The position numbers were made by a program, and so were the translations under genes. DNA of 64,000 nt. It comes from Oncomelania hupensis. Taxonomy: Eukaryota > Mollusca > Gastropoda > Littorinimorpha > Pomatiopsidae. The DNA is taken from NCBI GenBank assembly GCA_036898135.1, contig CM072516.1, positions 62,661,122 through 62,725,121 on the forward strand, given 5' to 3'. The notes below the pieces were generated by a model. The model did not search any database, was not told the origin of the DNA, and saw only the letters and a program-made list of their open reading frames with translations. Numbering within the stretch: position 1 is the stretch's first letter; every line of letters starts with the position of its first letter. Positions 1 through 10,274 of the stretch are shown piece by piece.

Positions 1-2460
1 GTTCACTCTGAACTGTCTCAGCTTCCGGAGGAAGAATAGTCGCTGGCTGGCCTTCTTGCAGATGATGTCGACGTTGGGTGACCAGTCCAGCTTGTCGTCG
101 ATGACGGTCCCCAGGTACTTGTAACTGTGGACACGTCGCACAGGTTCGCCCTTGATGATCAGTGGCTCGTGGTCACGTGGTTGTCGGCGGAAGTCGATGA
201 TCATTTCCTCTGTTTTAGTGACGTTGAGGTGCAGGAAGTTGCGGTCGCACCAGTCCACCAGCTCGCCGACCGCGCTCCTGTAGCACTGCTCGTCGCCGTC
301 GGGGTTCACCAGCCCAGAGAGGGACGTATCATCGGCGAACTTCACCTGGATGTTGCGGCGTGGGTCAGTGGAGCGGCAGTCGGCGGTGTAGGTAGTGAAG
401 AGAACTGGTGACAACACGCAGCCCTGCGGAGCACCGGTGTTGGTCACCAAGACAGAGGAGAGAGAGCTGCCAACCCTCACCCTTTGCGGACGCTCGGTCA
501 TAAAGGACTGGATCCATGTGATGAGGGTGGGGTTGACGTCCATGGTCAGGAGCTTGTCTGTGAGGAGGTGGGGCTGCAGGGTGTTGAAGGCGCTGGAAAA
601 ATCCACAAACAAAACCCGCGCGTACGTGCCGAGCTTGTCGAGGTGCTGCTGGAGGTGATGAAGCAGCGTCAGCACGGCGTCTTCTGTGCTGCGGCCATGG
701 CAGTAGGCGAACTGCAGCGAGTCTTGATGAATTGCAGTCTCGACTCTTAGCTGCTGAAGTGCAACTCGCTCTAAGCACTTCATGGGCACAGATGTGAGTG
801 CCACAGGCCGGTAATCGTTCATCTCCTTCGGGGATTTCTTCTTTGGCACTGGGACGAGGGTCGACGTGCGCCACAGGAGTGGAACGTGGCCCTCATCGAA
901 GGAGCGTTGGAAAAGAGTGGTGAAGACGGGGGAGAGAGAGTCGTGGCACTTTTTGAGGAGATTGCTGCTGATGTGGTCAGGCCCCGGGGCGCTACGGGCG
1001 TTCAGCCTCTTGAAGAGACCCCGGACCTCTTCTTCTTTGACAGTGATAGGGATGGCCTCACGCTCCTGGGTCCTGTGTAGCGCCTGTTGCTGCTCAGCGT
1101 GGAAATCGTGGCCATCGAAGCGGGCGTAAAATCTGTTGAGGTCATTGGCCAGTTGGTCCCCGTTGTTGGTAGGTAGCCCACTGCTCTTCGACTTGTAGCC
1201 GGTGATAGTGGTAATATTCTGCCAGACCTGACGTGCGTTGCTCTGCCTGAGGTTGTCCTCTAGCTTGGCGGTGTACTTCCGCTTGGCTTGTCTGATCTTA
1301 TTGTTAAGCCGCCGCTGTAGTACCTTCATGGTGGGGATGTCGTCAGCCTTGAGTGCGGCGTGCCGCTCGCGCAGCAGGTGTTTTAGCTCTGTCGTCACCC
1401 AGGGTTTGGAGTTGGCGTAGCTCTTCACCTGCTTGGTTGGCATTACTAGGTCTTCGCAGAAGCGGATGTAGTCACTGACGACCTCGGTTGCCTCGTCCAG
1501 AGAGACGCCCTCATGGAGAACGCTCCAGTCCGTGCACTCGAAGCAGCCGTTGAGTGTCTCCGCTGCCTCTGTGGTCCACACCTTGGTTGTTCTTGTGGTG
1601 GGCTTTTGCTGCTTTATTCTCTGACGGTAGATAGGGGCCAGATGAACCATTCGGTGAATCGAGCGGCCCAGATTGGGAAGGGGCTTGGACTTGTAAGCGC
1701 CCGGAATATTGCCGTAACACACGTCGATTGTTTTGTTGTTGCATGTAACACAACTGACATACTGCCTCAGAGTGGGCAGCACTTTTTTCAGGCTGCAGCT
1801 GTTGAAATCCCCCATGAAGAGGCAGGGGGCATCGGGTGATTCGGTCGCAAGTCGATGGTACAGCTGGTAAAGTTTGTCCGCAGCATTCTTACAGTTAGCG
1901 TTTGGGTGGATGTAAACTGCACTTACAAAGATTTGTCCGAATTCTCGAGGCAAGTAGTAGGGGCGTAGGGCAATACTGAGAAGTTCGTAATCCGGAGTGC
2001 ACAGACTTTCTTTTACTGTGACGTTACTGCACCAAGCACTGTTGACTAGTACACACACACCACCGCCTTTACTTTTGTTGGTAATTTCTTGCACCCTGTC
2101 ACACCTATACACTGTGAACCCAGGGATGTCGGGGTCGGGCATTGAATCTTTAAGCCACGTTTCTGTCAGGCAGACTAGATTCGCCTCACGGAATTCGTTC
2201 ATAAACCTGCAGCATGCTGCTAGTTCGTCGCACTTGTTGTTGAGTGACTGGGCATTTCCTAACACAATGGAGGGGAGGGGGAGACGCAGATGACGTTTTC
2301 TCATACGAGTTGTTACCCCACCACGCTTCCCTCTTTTTCTACAACGGAGAGAACGAAAGTCCGGGTTGCGAAGGAAGGAGAGATCAAATGAATCAGAGCG
2401 CGATGTAGGCTTGTTTAAGCTAAGAAGCTGAGTCCTAGTGTAGCGAACTACAGACGCCAT
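1..2460 (-). CDS. LINE ORF, endonuclease-reverse transcriptase (Rex1/CR1-like), C-terminus off window
   Basis: This is the polyprotein of a non-LTR retrotransposon, which nicks target DNA and reverse-transcribes its RNA there. The frame opens at ATG 2460 (an in-frame stop lies just upstream at 2476-2478) and stays open for 820 codons to the window edge. An APE-type endonuclease occupies about residues 60-280, with LTETWL (E100) and GDFN (217-220). The reverse transcriptase occupies about 450-800, with YRPVALTS, FVDFSSAFN, GAPQGCVLSPVLF near 679 and the catalytic FADD at 708-711. The motif order and the VDWCDRNFLHLN stretch resemble the Rex1/CR1 part of the Jockey group; the clade is tentative. 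The usual SDH motif of the endonuclease reads SIH here (Ile268, codon 1657-1659), so nicking may be lost although the frame is intact. The last part of the protein lies outside the window. Confidence 0.92.
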   Translation of the reverse strand, partial: MASVVRYTRTQLLSLNKPTSRSDSFDLSFLRNPDFRSLRCRKRGKRGGVTTRMRKRHLRLPLPSIVLGNAQSLNNKCDELAACCRFMNEFREANLVCLTETWLKDSMPDPDIPGFTVYRCDRVQEITNKSKGGGVCVLVNSAWCSNVTVKESLCTPDYELLSIALRPYYLPREFGQIFVSAVYIHPNANCKNAADKLYQLYHRLATESPDAPCLFMGDFNSCSLKKVLPTLRQYVSCVTCNNKTIDVCYGNIPGAYKSKPLPNLGRSIHRMVHLAPIYRQRIKQQKPTTRTTKVWTTEAAETLNGCFECTDWSVLHEGVSLDEATEVVSDYIRFCEDLVMPTKQVKSYANSKPWVTTELKHLLRERHAALKADDIPTMKVLQRRLNNKIRQAKRKYTAKLEDNLRQSNARQVWQNITTITGYKSKSSGLPTNNGDQLANDLNRFYARFDGHDFHAEQQQALHRTQEREAIPITVKEEEVRGLFKRLNARSAPGPDHISSNLLKKCHDSLSPVFTTLFQRSFDEGHVPLLWRTSTLVPVPKKKSPKEMNDYRPVALTSVPMKCLERVALQQLRVETAIHQDSLQFAYCHGRSTEDAVLTLLHHLQQHLDKLGTYARVLFVDFSSAFNTLQPHLLTDKLLTMDVNPTLITWIQSFMTERPQRVRVGSSLSSVLVTNTGAPQGCVLSPVLFTTYTADCRSTDPRRNIQVKFADDTSLSGLVNPDGDEQCYRSAVGELVDWCDRNFLHLNVTKTEEMIIDFRRQPRDHEPLIIKGEPVRRVHSYKYLGTVIDDKLDWSPNVDIICKKASQRLFFLRKLRQFRVN

Positions 2461-2745
2461 ACGAATAGGCTTATGCTAACGTAAACAAACATGGCGCCAC
2501 AAACCCGGCAAAACCGTCACTCACCGCCGGTGGGAAAATTTCGTAGATAGGTACAATCCAACACTTTTACTTCACACTTACACTACATTTATGCTCAACA
2601 ATCACTCAAACACCACTATACAAAATAAGAACACTGGAAACACAGTAAAAGATACTGAAATAATAAAAAGTTGAGAGAGAGTTGTGCACTGCTGGTCGCA
2701 AACAGAGTTGCGCCCCTTGCGCCCCTTACCACTATATATATATAA
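2461..2745 (-). promoter_or_regulatory. Probable LINE 5' UTR/internal promoter region
   Basis: This is the DNA directly upstream of the LINE start codon. It is moderately GC-rich next to the ORF and ends near 2705-2745 in a doubled GCGCCCCTT motif followed by an alternating TA run. LINEs of this group start transcription from an internal 5' UTR promoter, so this is the expected place. The exact 5' boundary and any target duplication could not be fixed. Confidence 0.4.
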
Positions 2746-3450
2746 GGATCTGTGACGCTGAAGAATGAAATTATGAAATTGCGGAAGTTAGTACCTTTAA
2801 TTTAGGCGCTGTGTTTCATGTTGAAGAAAGCTTAAAGCACCTTGCATCGCAGTTATATTATGTAACGATTCGTTCGGGGTTCGTTAAATAATTGGAATGA
2901 TAGACTTGAAAAAGATATTCAATAATGACACAATAAAATAGCTGTTACTTTTGTTTAAAATATGTGTTTAATTAGTTACTATCACTCGCATCTCAATTAC
3001 ACATTTAACATGCGCATTCTTACATACAACATACAATCAAAAATTATTAAAAATGATATGTCAATGGGTGAAGGTCCATGACGATGAAACGTTGATAATG
3101 CAGTCCGTGATACAAGAAGATGAAGTCGTTGATGTCGTAGTCTAGGGTGATGAGATGATCAATTCGCAAGCAAATTCTTCAGACATACAACTGTCTCCAT
3201 GAATCCAAAATTAAGATAACATAAAACAAACAATAACAGACAATGTAAAAGAACACAGTTTCAATAATATTATGTTATTGACAACGTTAATTCATTTTTA
3301 AAATCTAGGCCTACCATCAGTTGAGTCAAGGGCATTGAAACCGTCCTCTACCTGAACTCGCAACCTTCATATTTTCAATTATCTTGTAAAATAGACTCTT
3401 ACTAGCTTATTCCATTTTCTTAATTACCGTTATGATCCTACATATTCTAT
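2746..3450. other. AT-rich DNA, nothing recognised
   Basis: No coding frame with family signals, RNA gene or clear repeat was seen between the LINE and the first trinucleotide array. Confidence 0.5.
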
Positions 3451-3455
3451 CTTAC

Positions 3456-3529
<74 letters not shown>

Positions 3530-3551
3530 TAACAATAATAATAAAATTAAT

Positions 3552-3615
<64 letters not shown>

Positions 3616-3692
3616 TTAATATTATTATTATTATTATGATTATTATTATTATTATTACTATTATTATTATTATTATTATTACTATTATTAGA
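3456..3692. repeat. (TAA)n then (ATT)n microsatellite pair
   Basis: A long TAA/AAT array with a few interruptions switches near 3613 to an ATT/TTA array. The two halves are complementary, so the tract can form an extended AT hairpin. Apparent reading frames here (poly-Asn, poly-Ile) are artefacts. Confidence 0.95.
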
Positions 3693-3785
3693 ATAATAAT
3701 GGCTGCTATTTACGCGCTTTTTCTCAAATCACCAATCAGGCTCGAAGAGCGGCGATCGTTATCAACATACACGCTTACTTGTTTC

Positions 3786-3969
3786 ACCCATTCTCACACA
3801 CACAACACACACACACACACACACACACACACATCTATCACTCAAACATGTATTGTAGAAACAGGGAGATCGTAATTAGAAGAAGGACAAAAAATATAAA
3901 TTTCTTTTTTTTTCTTTTTTTTGGGGGGTGGGGAGGTGGGGTGGTGGTGGTGGGTGAGGGGGAGGGGGA
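3786..3969. repeat. (CA)n array, T-run and G-rich tract
   Basis: A CA dinucleotide array (about 3797-3834) is followed by unique DNA, then a T-rich run (3902-3922) and a G-rich tract (3922-3969) with many runs of three or more G, which could form a G-quadruplex on the plus strand. Confidence 0.85.
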
Positions 3970-5735
3970 ATTTTATATTGACTGCCTCCATTACCATTAT
4001 TAAAAGAAGGGAGGAAACCTGAGTACCCTCCAAAAAAAACCTCGGTGACCTCAATAGTCTCGTACCTAAGTCACGTATGTTCACCCCTGGCGACACAAAG
4101 CAATAATAATAATCTTACCTCTTTAGTATGGAAGGCGGAAAGCGTCAAATGCGCGTGCACTTGCACGTGAAAATACACAATCATGCAATTGCCCGCCCAT
4201 CTAGTAGCTGATCGGCCGAAAACCTACACGCCAAACTGCGCAAGCGCAAATGCACACGCAATTCCACATGCAATTGCACGCGCATTTACCTACGAATCAC
4301 ATTAAAACTACAGCAATGGGAAATATCCGGAATTACGTTATATGTCCCAAAATTATTTAATATAAATTCATAAATAATTTACAATGAAACCCTCGCCAAC
4401 CACAACCTCCCCTGCTTCCAACTCCCTAATTTAAATGTTATAATAATTTAGTTATATATTTTGGGAACGGGAAAAAAAACATCGGATAATCCGTGTAGCT
4501 ATCGCAGGAGTTATCTTTATTGCAGTCTTCATCTTGTTAGTTCTTAGATGTTCTGAAAATATTAATTTGAGTAGCGGAGTAGGTTTAGTTACCATTTTAG
4601 AAACACGTTTGATCATTTTTCTAAGGAGAATATAGTTGGGACTGCGTGTTTAGTTATCTGGAAGTCTGGATCCAGTTTTTAAAGATTTAGTTTACATCAC
4701 TGAAAATATTTAAAAAGACGTGAACAATACAAGCAAGCTATTCAAAAATGTTTCAAACTTCTTACTTTATCTACTTCAAGTTCCTTACATATTATACAAC
4801 GTGTTTAAGGTAGTGCGAACTCTTTTTGAATCCAGTCAAGATCGTATAGTGTTGTTGTACCTTCTTCCCCTCTCTACAGCGTGACCACCAAGTTGTAACA
4901 GGGAAGCTGACGCTCCTTAGAAGTCATCTCCTAAAGATATTCTCCCGACTTTCACAACTGTTTTGAGCACATAATTATATTGTCGGCTGAGAACACACAA
5001 TTGGTCAAAGGAGAACTGATAAAATGTGTCACACATTTGTTCATACCCTAATACATCACGTCTTTCCATAACGTGAGCACATAAAGTCTTGACCATTAAA
5101 TAGTGATTTTTATCTTTTTTAAAACCTTAACACTCTTTCTCAACTGTTTATAATTTGAGAACATAATTTGTGACACGAGAACACATACATTGTTACAGGA
5201 GCAAATATGATTTGTCAAATGTGAAACACATATTTATGAACTTATAAACTGACACAAGAAAACTCATACATTGATAACAGTTAAATTATATATTTTTAAA
5301 AGTTTTTACTTTAATCTGTGCTTTAATCTGCATTGTTAGCTGCTGAGTGTGGTAAAAAAAAAATAATAATAATAATTTGGTGTTGAGGCAACTCATTCCT
5401 ATTCCTACAAGGCAAAATAATTACATACATAAAATATTGGCATCAGACTAATGTGAAACAGAAATAATTCACGTTTTTAAGCTTGAATCCTGAAACCCGA
5501 CTGCTGTTGTGAAACGAATCAAGTGCCAAATATCCGTTTTCATCTCCGTGTTGGGGTGACATTCATTTACAAGTTTATTTGACATTTTAAAGCTTCGGTC
5601 AGCAAGTCTCCTAGTTTTGTTTTTGTTAATAACGATCCAAACTTGAACTGGGGTTTGTGATCTTAAGGTTGGGCCACGGGATCAAACACATGTATACACC
5701 CAAAACACACACACTGACATACATATGCGTACATA
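3970..5735. other. Unassigned AT-rich DNA with degenerate repeats
   Basis: No gene is seen. About 4140-4290 repeats the alternating motif GCACRYGCAATTGCACGCGC in several imperfect, self-complementary versions. About 4970-5290 repeats a loose GAGAACACATA-type motif spaced 30-60 bases, resembling a worn minisatellite. Confidence 0.5.
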
Positions 5736-5736
<1 letters not shown>

Positions 5737-5810
<74 letters not shown>

Positions 5811-5900
5811 ACACACACCGCACATCTTAATACAAATACCCACCAACCCACACACCACACACACACATACACACACAAACCCACACACACACCACAAGTC
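5737..5900. repeat. (ACT)n followed by (CA)n microsatellite
   Basis: About 24 ACT units are followed directly by CA-rich sequence with CCCAC interruptions. Confidence 0.95.
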
Positions 5901-6370
5901 TGCGCGAGAAGCGACGACGATAGGTCTCACATTTTTGTGGGCATACTATTTGCAACAGCCCTTTTCAAATGCGCTGAAGAAGCCGATCACCTTGCGTCTT
6001 TCCATCTCATCCCCATTGAAAGACTCCAAGATACATGTGTGGATGCCGTTAGTGTTCAGCAGCAATCGGCTTACTGGAGTGCAATTGAACTAGTGAGACA
6101 AAACAAATATTTTGAACTTGCGCAAGAACATTCTAAATTTTAAACAAGGGACCTAGTTGGTTTTTTTTACTCAATGTTTGTCTGAGAACTTAATTCTTTT
6201 GTAATTCTTAACAAAATGTCTGGAAATTATTTGGGAATTGTTTGCGTAGCGGAACTGTATTTTTTGTTTTGTTTTCTCTCTCCCTCTCCCTATGGAGGTA
6301 TTTGCCTGCCGATTTTTATTTAATTCCCACTGCCATAACTATAGAAACAAAGCAGATCAATAAATAAATC
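5901..6370. other. Nothing recognised
   Basis: Mixed-composition DNA between two microsatellites. Short open frames show no family signal. Confidence 0.45.
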
Positions 6371-6374
6371 AAGC

Positions 6375-6375
<1 letters not shown>

Positions 6376-6456
<81 letters not shown>

Positions 6457-6465
6457 TATTACTAC

Positions 6466-6532
<67 letters not shown>

Positions 6533-6542
6533 ATTATTATTA
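6376..6542. repeat. (TAA)n/(TTA)n inverted microsatellite pair
   Basis: About 80 bases of TAA repeats are followed, after a short junction near 6456-6465, by about 75 bases of TTA repeats. The halves are mutually complementary. Confidence 0.95.
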
Positions 6543-6559
6543 TAAATGGTAATTCAACT

Positions 6560-7030
6560 CCAATTTGAAATAGCAGGAAATCAAAATGAGCCAAAAGTCT
6601 GTCTGTTTGTCCGTTTGTCCCGTGATATATCTCAAGAATCGCTGATCGGATTTTGATCACATTTCATAGGGACCTTGCTTAGGCTAGTGGCACCCCATCG
6701 CATCCTCTCCCTTTCCTGCCATCATAATTATTTGCTCACCGCCAAAGTCAAGTTCCCTTGGATCACATTGTTGCTAAACACGTTTTGCTCAATGCCTCCA
6801 AAACGGCTAAAACGATATTGTTGATTTTTGGTATACATGTACTTCAGATTATGGTCAATCATAGAGTAACAGTCCAGTTACCTGTCAGTCGGTCGGTTGT
6901 TCGGTCTGTCTCTCCAAATTTCACTTTTTTCAAAACACATTTTTTGCCTTATCCCAAGAATGTCTAGACCGATTTTTATTACTTTTACTAAGCAGATAGT
7001 GTAACCAGCCTTTTGTCGCTGAAATCCATT
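6560..7030 (+). repeat. Interspersed repeat family A, copy 1
   Basis: This stretch matches 39825-40390 in the same orientation and 14850-16145 in reverse. Shared landmarks are ATATCTCAAGAA near the left end, TTGTTGCTAAACA, GTACTTCA and a stretch of degenerate CGGT units (TCAGTCGGTCGGTTG). Copies are clearly diverged. The class is unknown and no coding sequence is seen. Confidence 0.7.
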
Positions 7031-7478
7031 ATATTATAAAAACGTTTGGCGTTTTATCTTAAATAAATAAATAAATGGTTGAATCGAATTTCTTTGCAGA
7101 TCGTTTAGATAGTGGCCCATCAATCCATTCTTTCATTTTGCTTCTTTAGGATAAAACCCAGACACAACCCCGCCGCAAAAATGAACAACCTCTCTTTGAA
7201 TGAATGAATGAATAATGTATAAAGCGCATAAATATCTCCACGCCGACGGGAATGATCGCAGTGCTGGTGGGAGGGAAGTGGATAAACCCACACACATACA
7301 CGCACACGCACACGCACACACACACAGTGGCGGGAAGGGTGCATAGATCATAACTTAACATTTTTACTTCTTCACTATCGCTCAACACATTCTAGCAGAT
7401 CGACCAGACAATTAACGTTTATGCAATACTTTCACGCAGTGACTTATAAAATTGGGATGAGATCAGATAGTTATACAT
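7031..7478. other. Unassigned DNA with short (GAAT)n and (CA)n arrays
   Basis: Contains AAAT units near 7062-7075, GAAT units at 7197-7213 and a CACG/CA array at 7288-7326. No gene is seen. Confidence 0.5.
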
Positions 7479-7479
7479 C

Positions 7480-8205
7480 CAGCTTAGCAAGAAGAAAAGA
7501 AAAGGTGTTTTCAAGTTTCTCTGCGAAGTGCATCGACAGAGTCTGCTCTCTTCATGCCTTCTGGAAGAGCATTCCATCAGATCGGTGCAGTATATCTGAA
7601 AGACCTCTGGCCATAGCTCTTAGTCCTACACTGCTTGTGCCCAGGAACAACGAATAGAGACTTGGAAGCTGAGCAGAGGCTGCGAGGATGGTTCGTACAC
7701 ATTCAGAAGTTCGAACCGGTATTCAGGAGTGTGCTCTTTAACTGCGCGATAGGCAACTGAAAGCACTTTGTGTTTAATGCGTTTGTGGACAGGAAGCCAA
7801 TGGAGTTGCTTAAGAATGGGGGTGATGTAAACTGATTTTCGAGCTGCAGAATTTTGCGCAGATTGGAGGCATTTGATCTGTGTTTGAGGTAGATTGGCAA
7901 GAAGGCTGTTGCAATAGTCTAATCTTGACAAGACCAAAGAGACAGCAACAGTGTCAAAGAAGAACCGATTTAACCAAGAGCTCTTAAATGAAAGAAACAG
8001 GATCTCACTACTGCCGAAACATGCTGTTCAAATAAAAGGTCACAGTCAAGTACAAGGCCAAGAGTCTTTACAGAAGGGGAGGACTGAATGTCGGCATCAC
8101 CGACCTGCAGGGACTGGAAGAGACAAGATTGTCTTCCTATTAGCGGCCCACATAGCAACGCTTCTGTCTTGTGTTCATTTAGTTTTAACTTGTTCGCATT
8201 CTCTT
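7480..8205 (-). pseudogene. 5'-truncated LINE reverse transcriptase fragment (Jockey/CR1 group)
   Basis: Read on the minus strand, this is the thumb and C-terminal part of a LINE polyprotein. KLKLNEHKTEALL near 8200-8160 is followed by LQVGDADIQSSPSVKTLGLV, then in another frame by LVLSRLDYCNSLLANLPQ (7937 onward) and ILKQLHWLPVHKRI. A weak tail like RADSVDALRRNLKTHLF reaches about 7480. The catalytic FADD and the endonuclease are absent. At least two frameshifts and stops (one after the RALG sequence near 7967) show the copy is dead. SRLDYCNSLL and LHWLPV are hallmarks of CR1/L2-like LINEs. Confidence 0.85.
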
Positions 8206-8785
8206 TTCCCGTTATCGAAACAAAAACAAAATGCTTTATTCAAATATCAAATGCGCACGTCATATTTCAGTCACGCCACAGCAGGGTTTGGATTTCAATA
8301 AACAGTTCACACATAAACCAAGTTCATGTCATGTCGCAAACTTGTCATAACCACAAAAGGACTTAAAAAGTAAAGTTTATGTTGCGTCATAAAATGTAAC
8401 AAGGTCAACGCCGTAAATCTTGCGACACCAGACTACGACATTATTTGGATTTCTAAATGGCAGAATATTAGACACCACTCAATCATTCAATGAATTTACA
8501 TTTAAGGGTTAAAAACATCAGACATTACATTTATCATTACATATACGATATATAAGACCCCAACTAAACAATAAATCAGTTAAACATTTAAATGGCTGAA
8601 TTAATCAGTTAGCCACTAAAAATTGACGGTACATACAACAGCTTGCGCTGAGACTAGTGTGCAGACTCTGGACAATGCAGCTTGGACAAAAGCTTATAGT
8701 TTTACATGTTTTCAACAAGTTCTGGACTAACGCGGCCATTATATCCCCACCAATCTACCCAACCCGTCTGTCCACCTAATTCTGA
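8206..8785. other. Nothing recognised
   Basis: AT-rich DNA without a recognisable gene or repeat. Confidence 0.45.
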
Positions 8786-8789
8786 GAAC

Positions 8790-8823
8790 AGACACACTAA
8801 CACACACACACGCACACACACAC

Positions 8824-8876
<53 letters not shown>
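8790..8876. repeat. (CA)n microsatellite
   Basis: CA dinucleotides with CACG and CCCAC interruptions at the left end. Confidence 0.95.
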
Positions 8877-8878
<2 letters not shown>

Positions 8879-9006
8879 GAAGGACCGTTCCAAACCGAAG
8901 CCAATATCCCGATTTTATGCATTAGGCCTACTTGCATAGCGGCGGTAAAATGATGCTCTAATGCTGGCCTTGTGTCCTAGAGGACGTGGGTTCTTATCTC
9001 AATGGT

Positions 9007-9737
9007 TAGTTAGTTATTCATTGCTTACATGGTCCAGCGGACTGCAAAGAGCCGAATCAGGACCACAAAATCAAGACCACAACTTTGCTGAAAGAGGACT
9101 CACCCTTGATCCGCATAAAAGATCCGCCGAAACAACCCTAATTGTAACACTGAAGGCAATCTACCAGCCGGTCACTTTCCAATAAAGACATCCCATGCAG
9201 GGGACGATGTTTTATGCTATATTCTAATTTATCGAACCCCCGTTTACAAAAACAAAATAGAATACAAACTTCATTATAAAATATCAACAAAACACATACA
9301 AAATAGAATACAAACTTCATTATAAAATATCAACAAAACACATACATATAAAATGCCTACATTGCCAAATAATAACATCACAGAAAGCCCCAGTGACCAC
9401 CTGGCAGAAAGCGTCCAATATTCCAAAGTCCCCTATACGCACCTGTGTCCGGGGACTTAAATTTTAACCTCAATATTCCCAAACTGATCCAATAGACCTC
9501 ACACACAAATGAGGAGTTTTGTCTCAGAAGAGTTTTCCTGAAAAAAGGTAGGTGACTGGTCTAGCGAAGAAGAAGATAGTATAGTAGATTAATAGAACAG
9601 AGTAGGAATGAGAAAGAACAAAGGAGAAAGACAGCGATAGCGGGAATTTAAAGCACTAAATTTCCAGAAAGTAGGGATACTATTTATACTGTAACCTCCG
9701 GCACCGCCACGGGGAGGGGGGGGGAAGGGGGGGGGGT
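9007..9737 (-). mobile_element. Retroposon family B, full-length copy 1
   Basis: This copy is flanked by the 10-bp direct repeat TCTCAATGGT (8997-9006 and 9738-9747). On the minus strand it starts with a C-rich end (the G-run at 9715-9737 on the plus strand) and ends near the plus-strand sequence GTCCAGCGGACTGCAAAG. It contains two private changes: a roughly 48-bp tandem duplication around 9250-9345 and a 46-bp insertion at 9425-9470. The variable-length target duplication and the existence of copies carrying only the tail end point to target-primed retroposition. No reverse transcriptase is present, so it would be non-autonomous (a SINE or a LINE derivative). Confidence 0.7.
9425..9470. mobile_element. 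46-bp insertion with 9-bp target duplication
   Basis: CAATATTCC is repeated on both sides (9416-9424 and 9471-9479), and the other B copies have it once at this point. The insert is partly self-complementary (AAGTCCCC to GGGGACTT). It shares about 30 bases, in opposite orientation, with the 562-bp insertion at 37376-37937. Confidence 0.6.
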
Positions 9738-9747
9738 TCTCAATGGT

Positions 9748-10274
9748 GACTGGGGAGTTTTCAACAGGAGTCGACTTTCTGTACTAACTCAGAGGAGTAC
9801 TAGCCGTGAAAAACAAGGCAGTGAAAAGCATAATGGTGATATAGGCTACTTCTGATAGACTGAGAGGTCTAATCATGTAAAGTTCCCCTATTTAAACGAC
9901 AGGCGTGTTGATGTAAATGACATGGTTTCAGGTGATTTTGATGTTTCGCTGCCAGCAATGATTTTGTGGTCGATTACTGTATTGGGTTTATAATGTAGAC
10001 TTGTATGAAAGTCAAAGTGCTTTTGAGGTCGAGATAACATTACATTACATTACATGATTATTGCTTTAGGTCCAGCGTACTCTTCCGAGCCAAATCAGGA
10101 CCAATTGAGGTCGAGATCGAAGTTGAGCCAAAATTTATAAGCAATAAGAGATGATTAGTTGCTTATATATTCATACATTTGTGTGTATAATATTTGCAAA
10201 ATTTGAGTCTAAACCATCCGAAAGGTCGATCGATAAGTAGCTCTATATGCTTGCGGTAAGCATCTGTGGTTCCT
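9748..10274. other. Unassigned DNA with a family B tail fragment
   Basis: At 10036-10103 lies a truncated family B copy holding only its tail end: ATTACATTACATGATT, then TTGCTTTAGGTCCAGCG and AATCAGGACC. The remainder shows nothing recognisable. Confidence 0.5.

Noticed and set aside
365..874. 169-codon minus-strand frame and several plus-strand frames in 1-2300
   Set aside because: They are out-of-phase shadows of the LINE polyprotein, whose frame carries the endonuclease and reverse transcriptase motifs.
3432..3875. Long open frames of poly-Asn, poly-Ile, poly-Ser, poly-Tyr or poly-Leu over trinucleotide arrays (also near 5626-6093, 6316-6660 and 40561-40864)
   Set aside because: They are translations of microsatellites with no flanking protein-like sequence.
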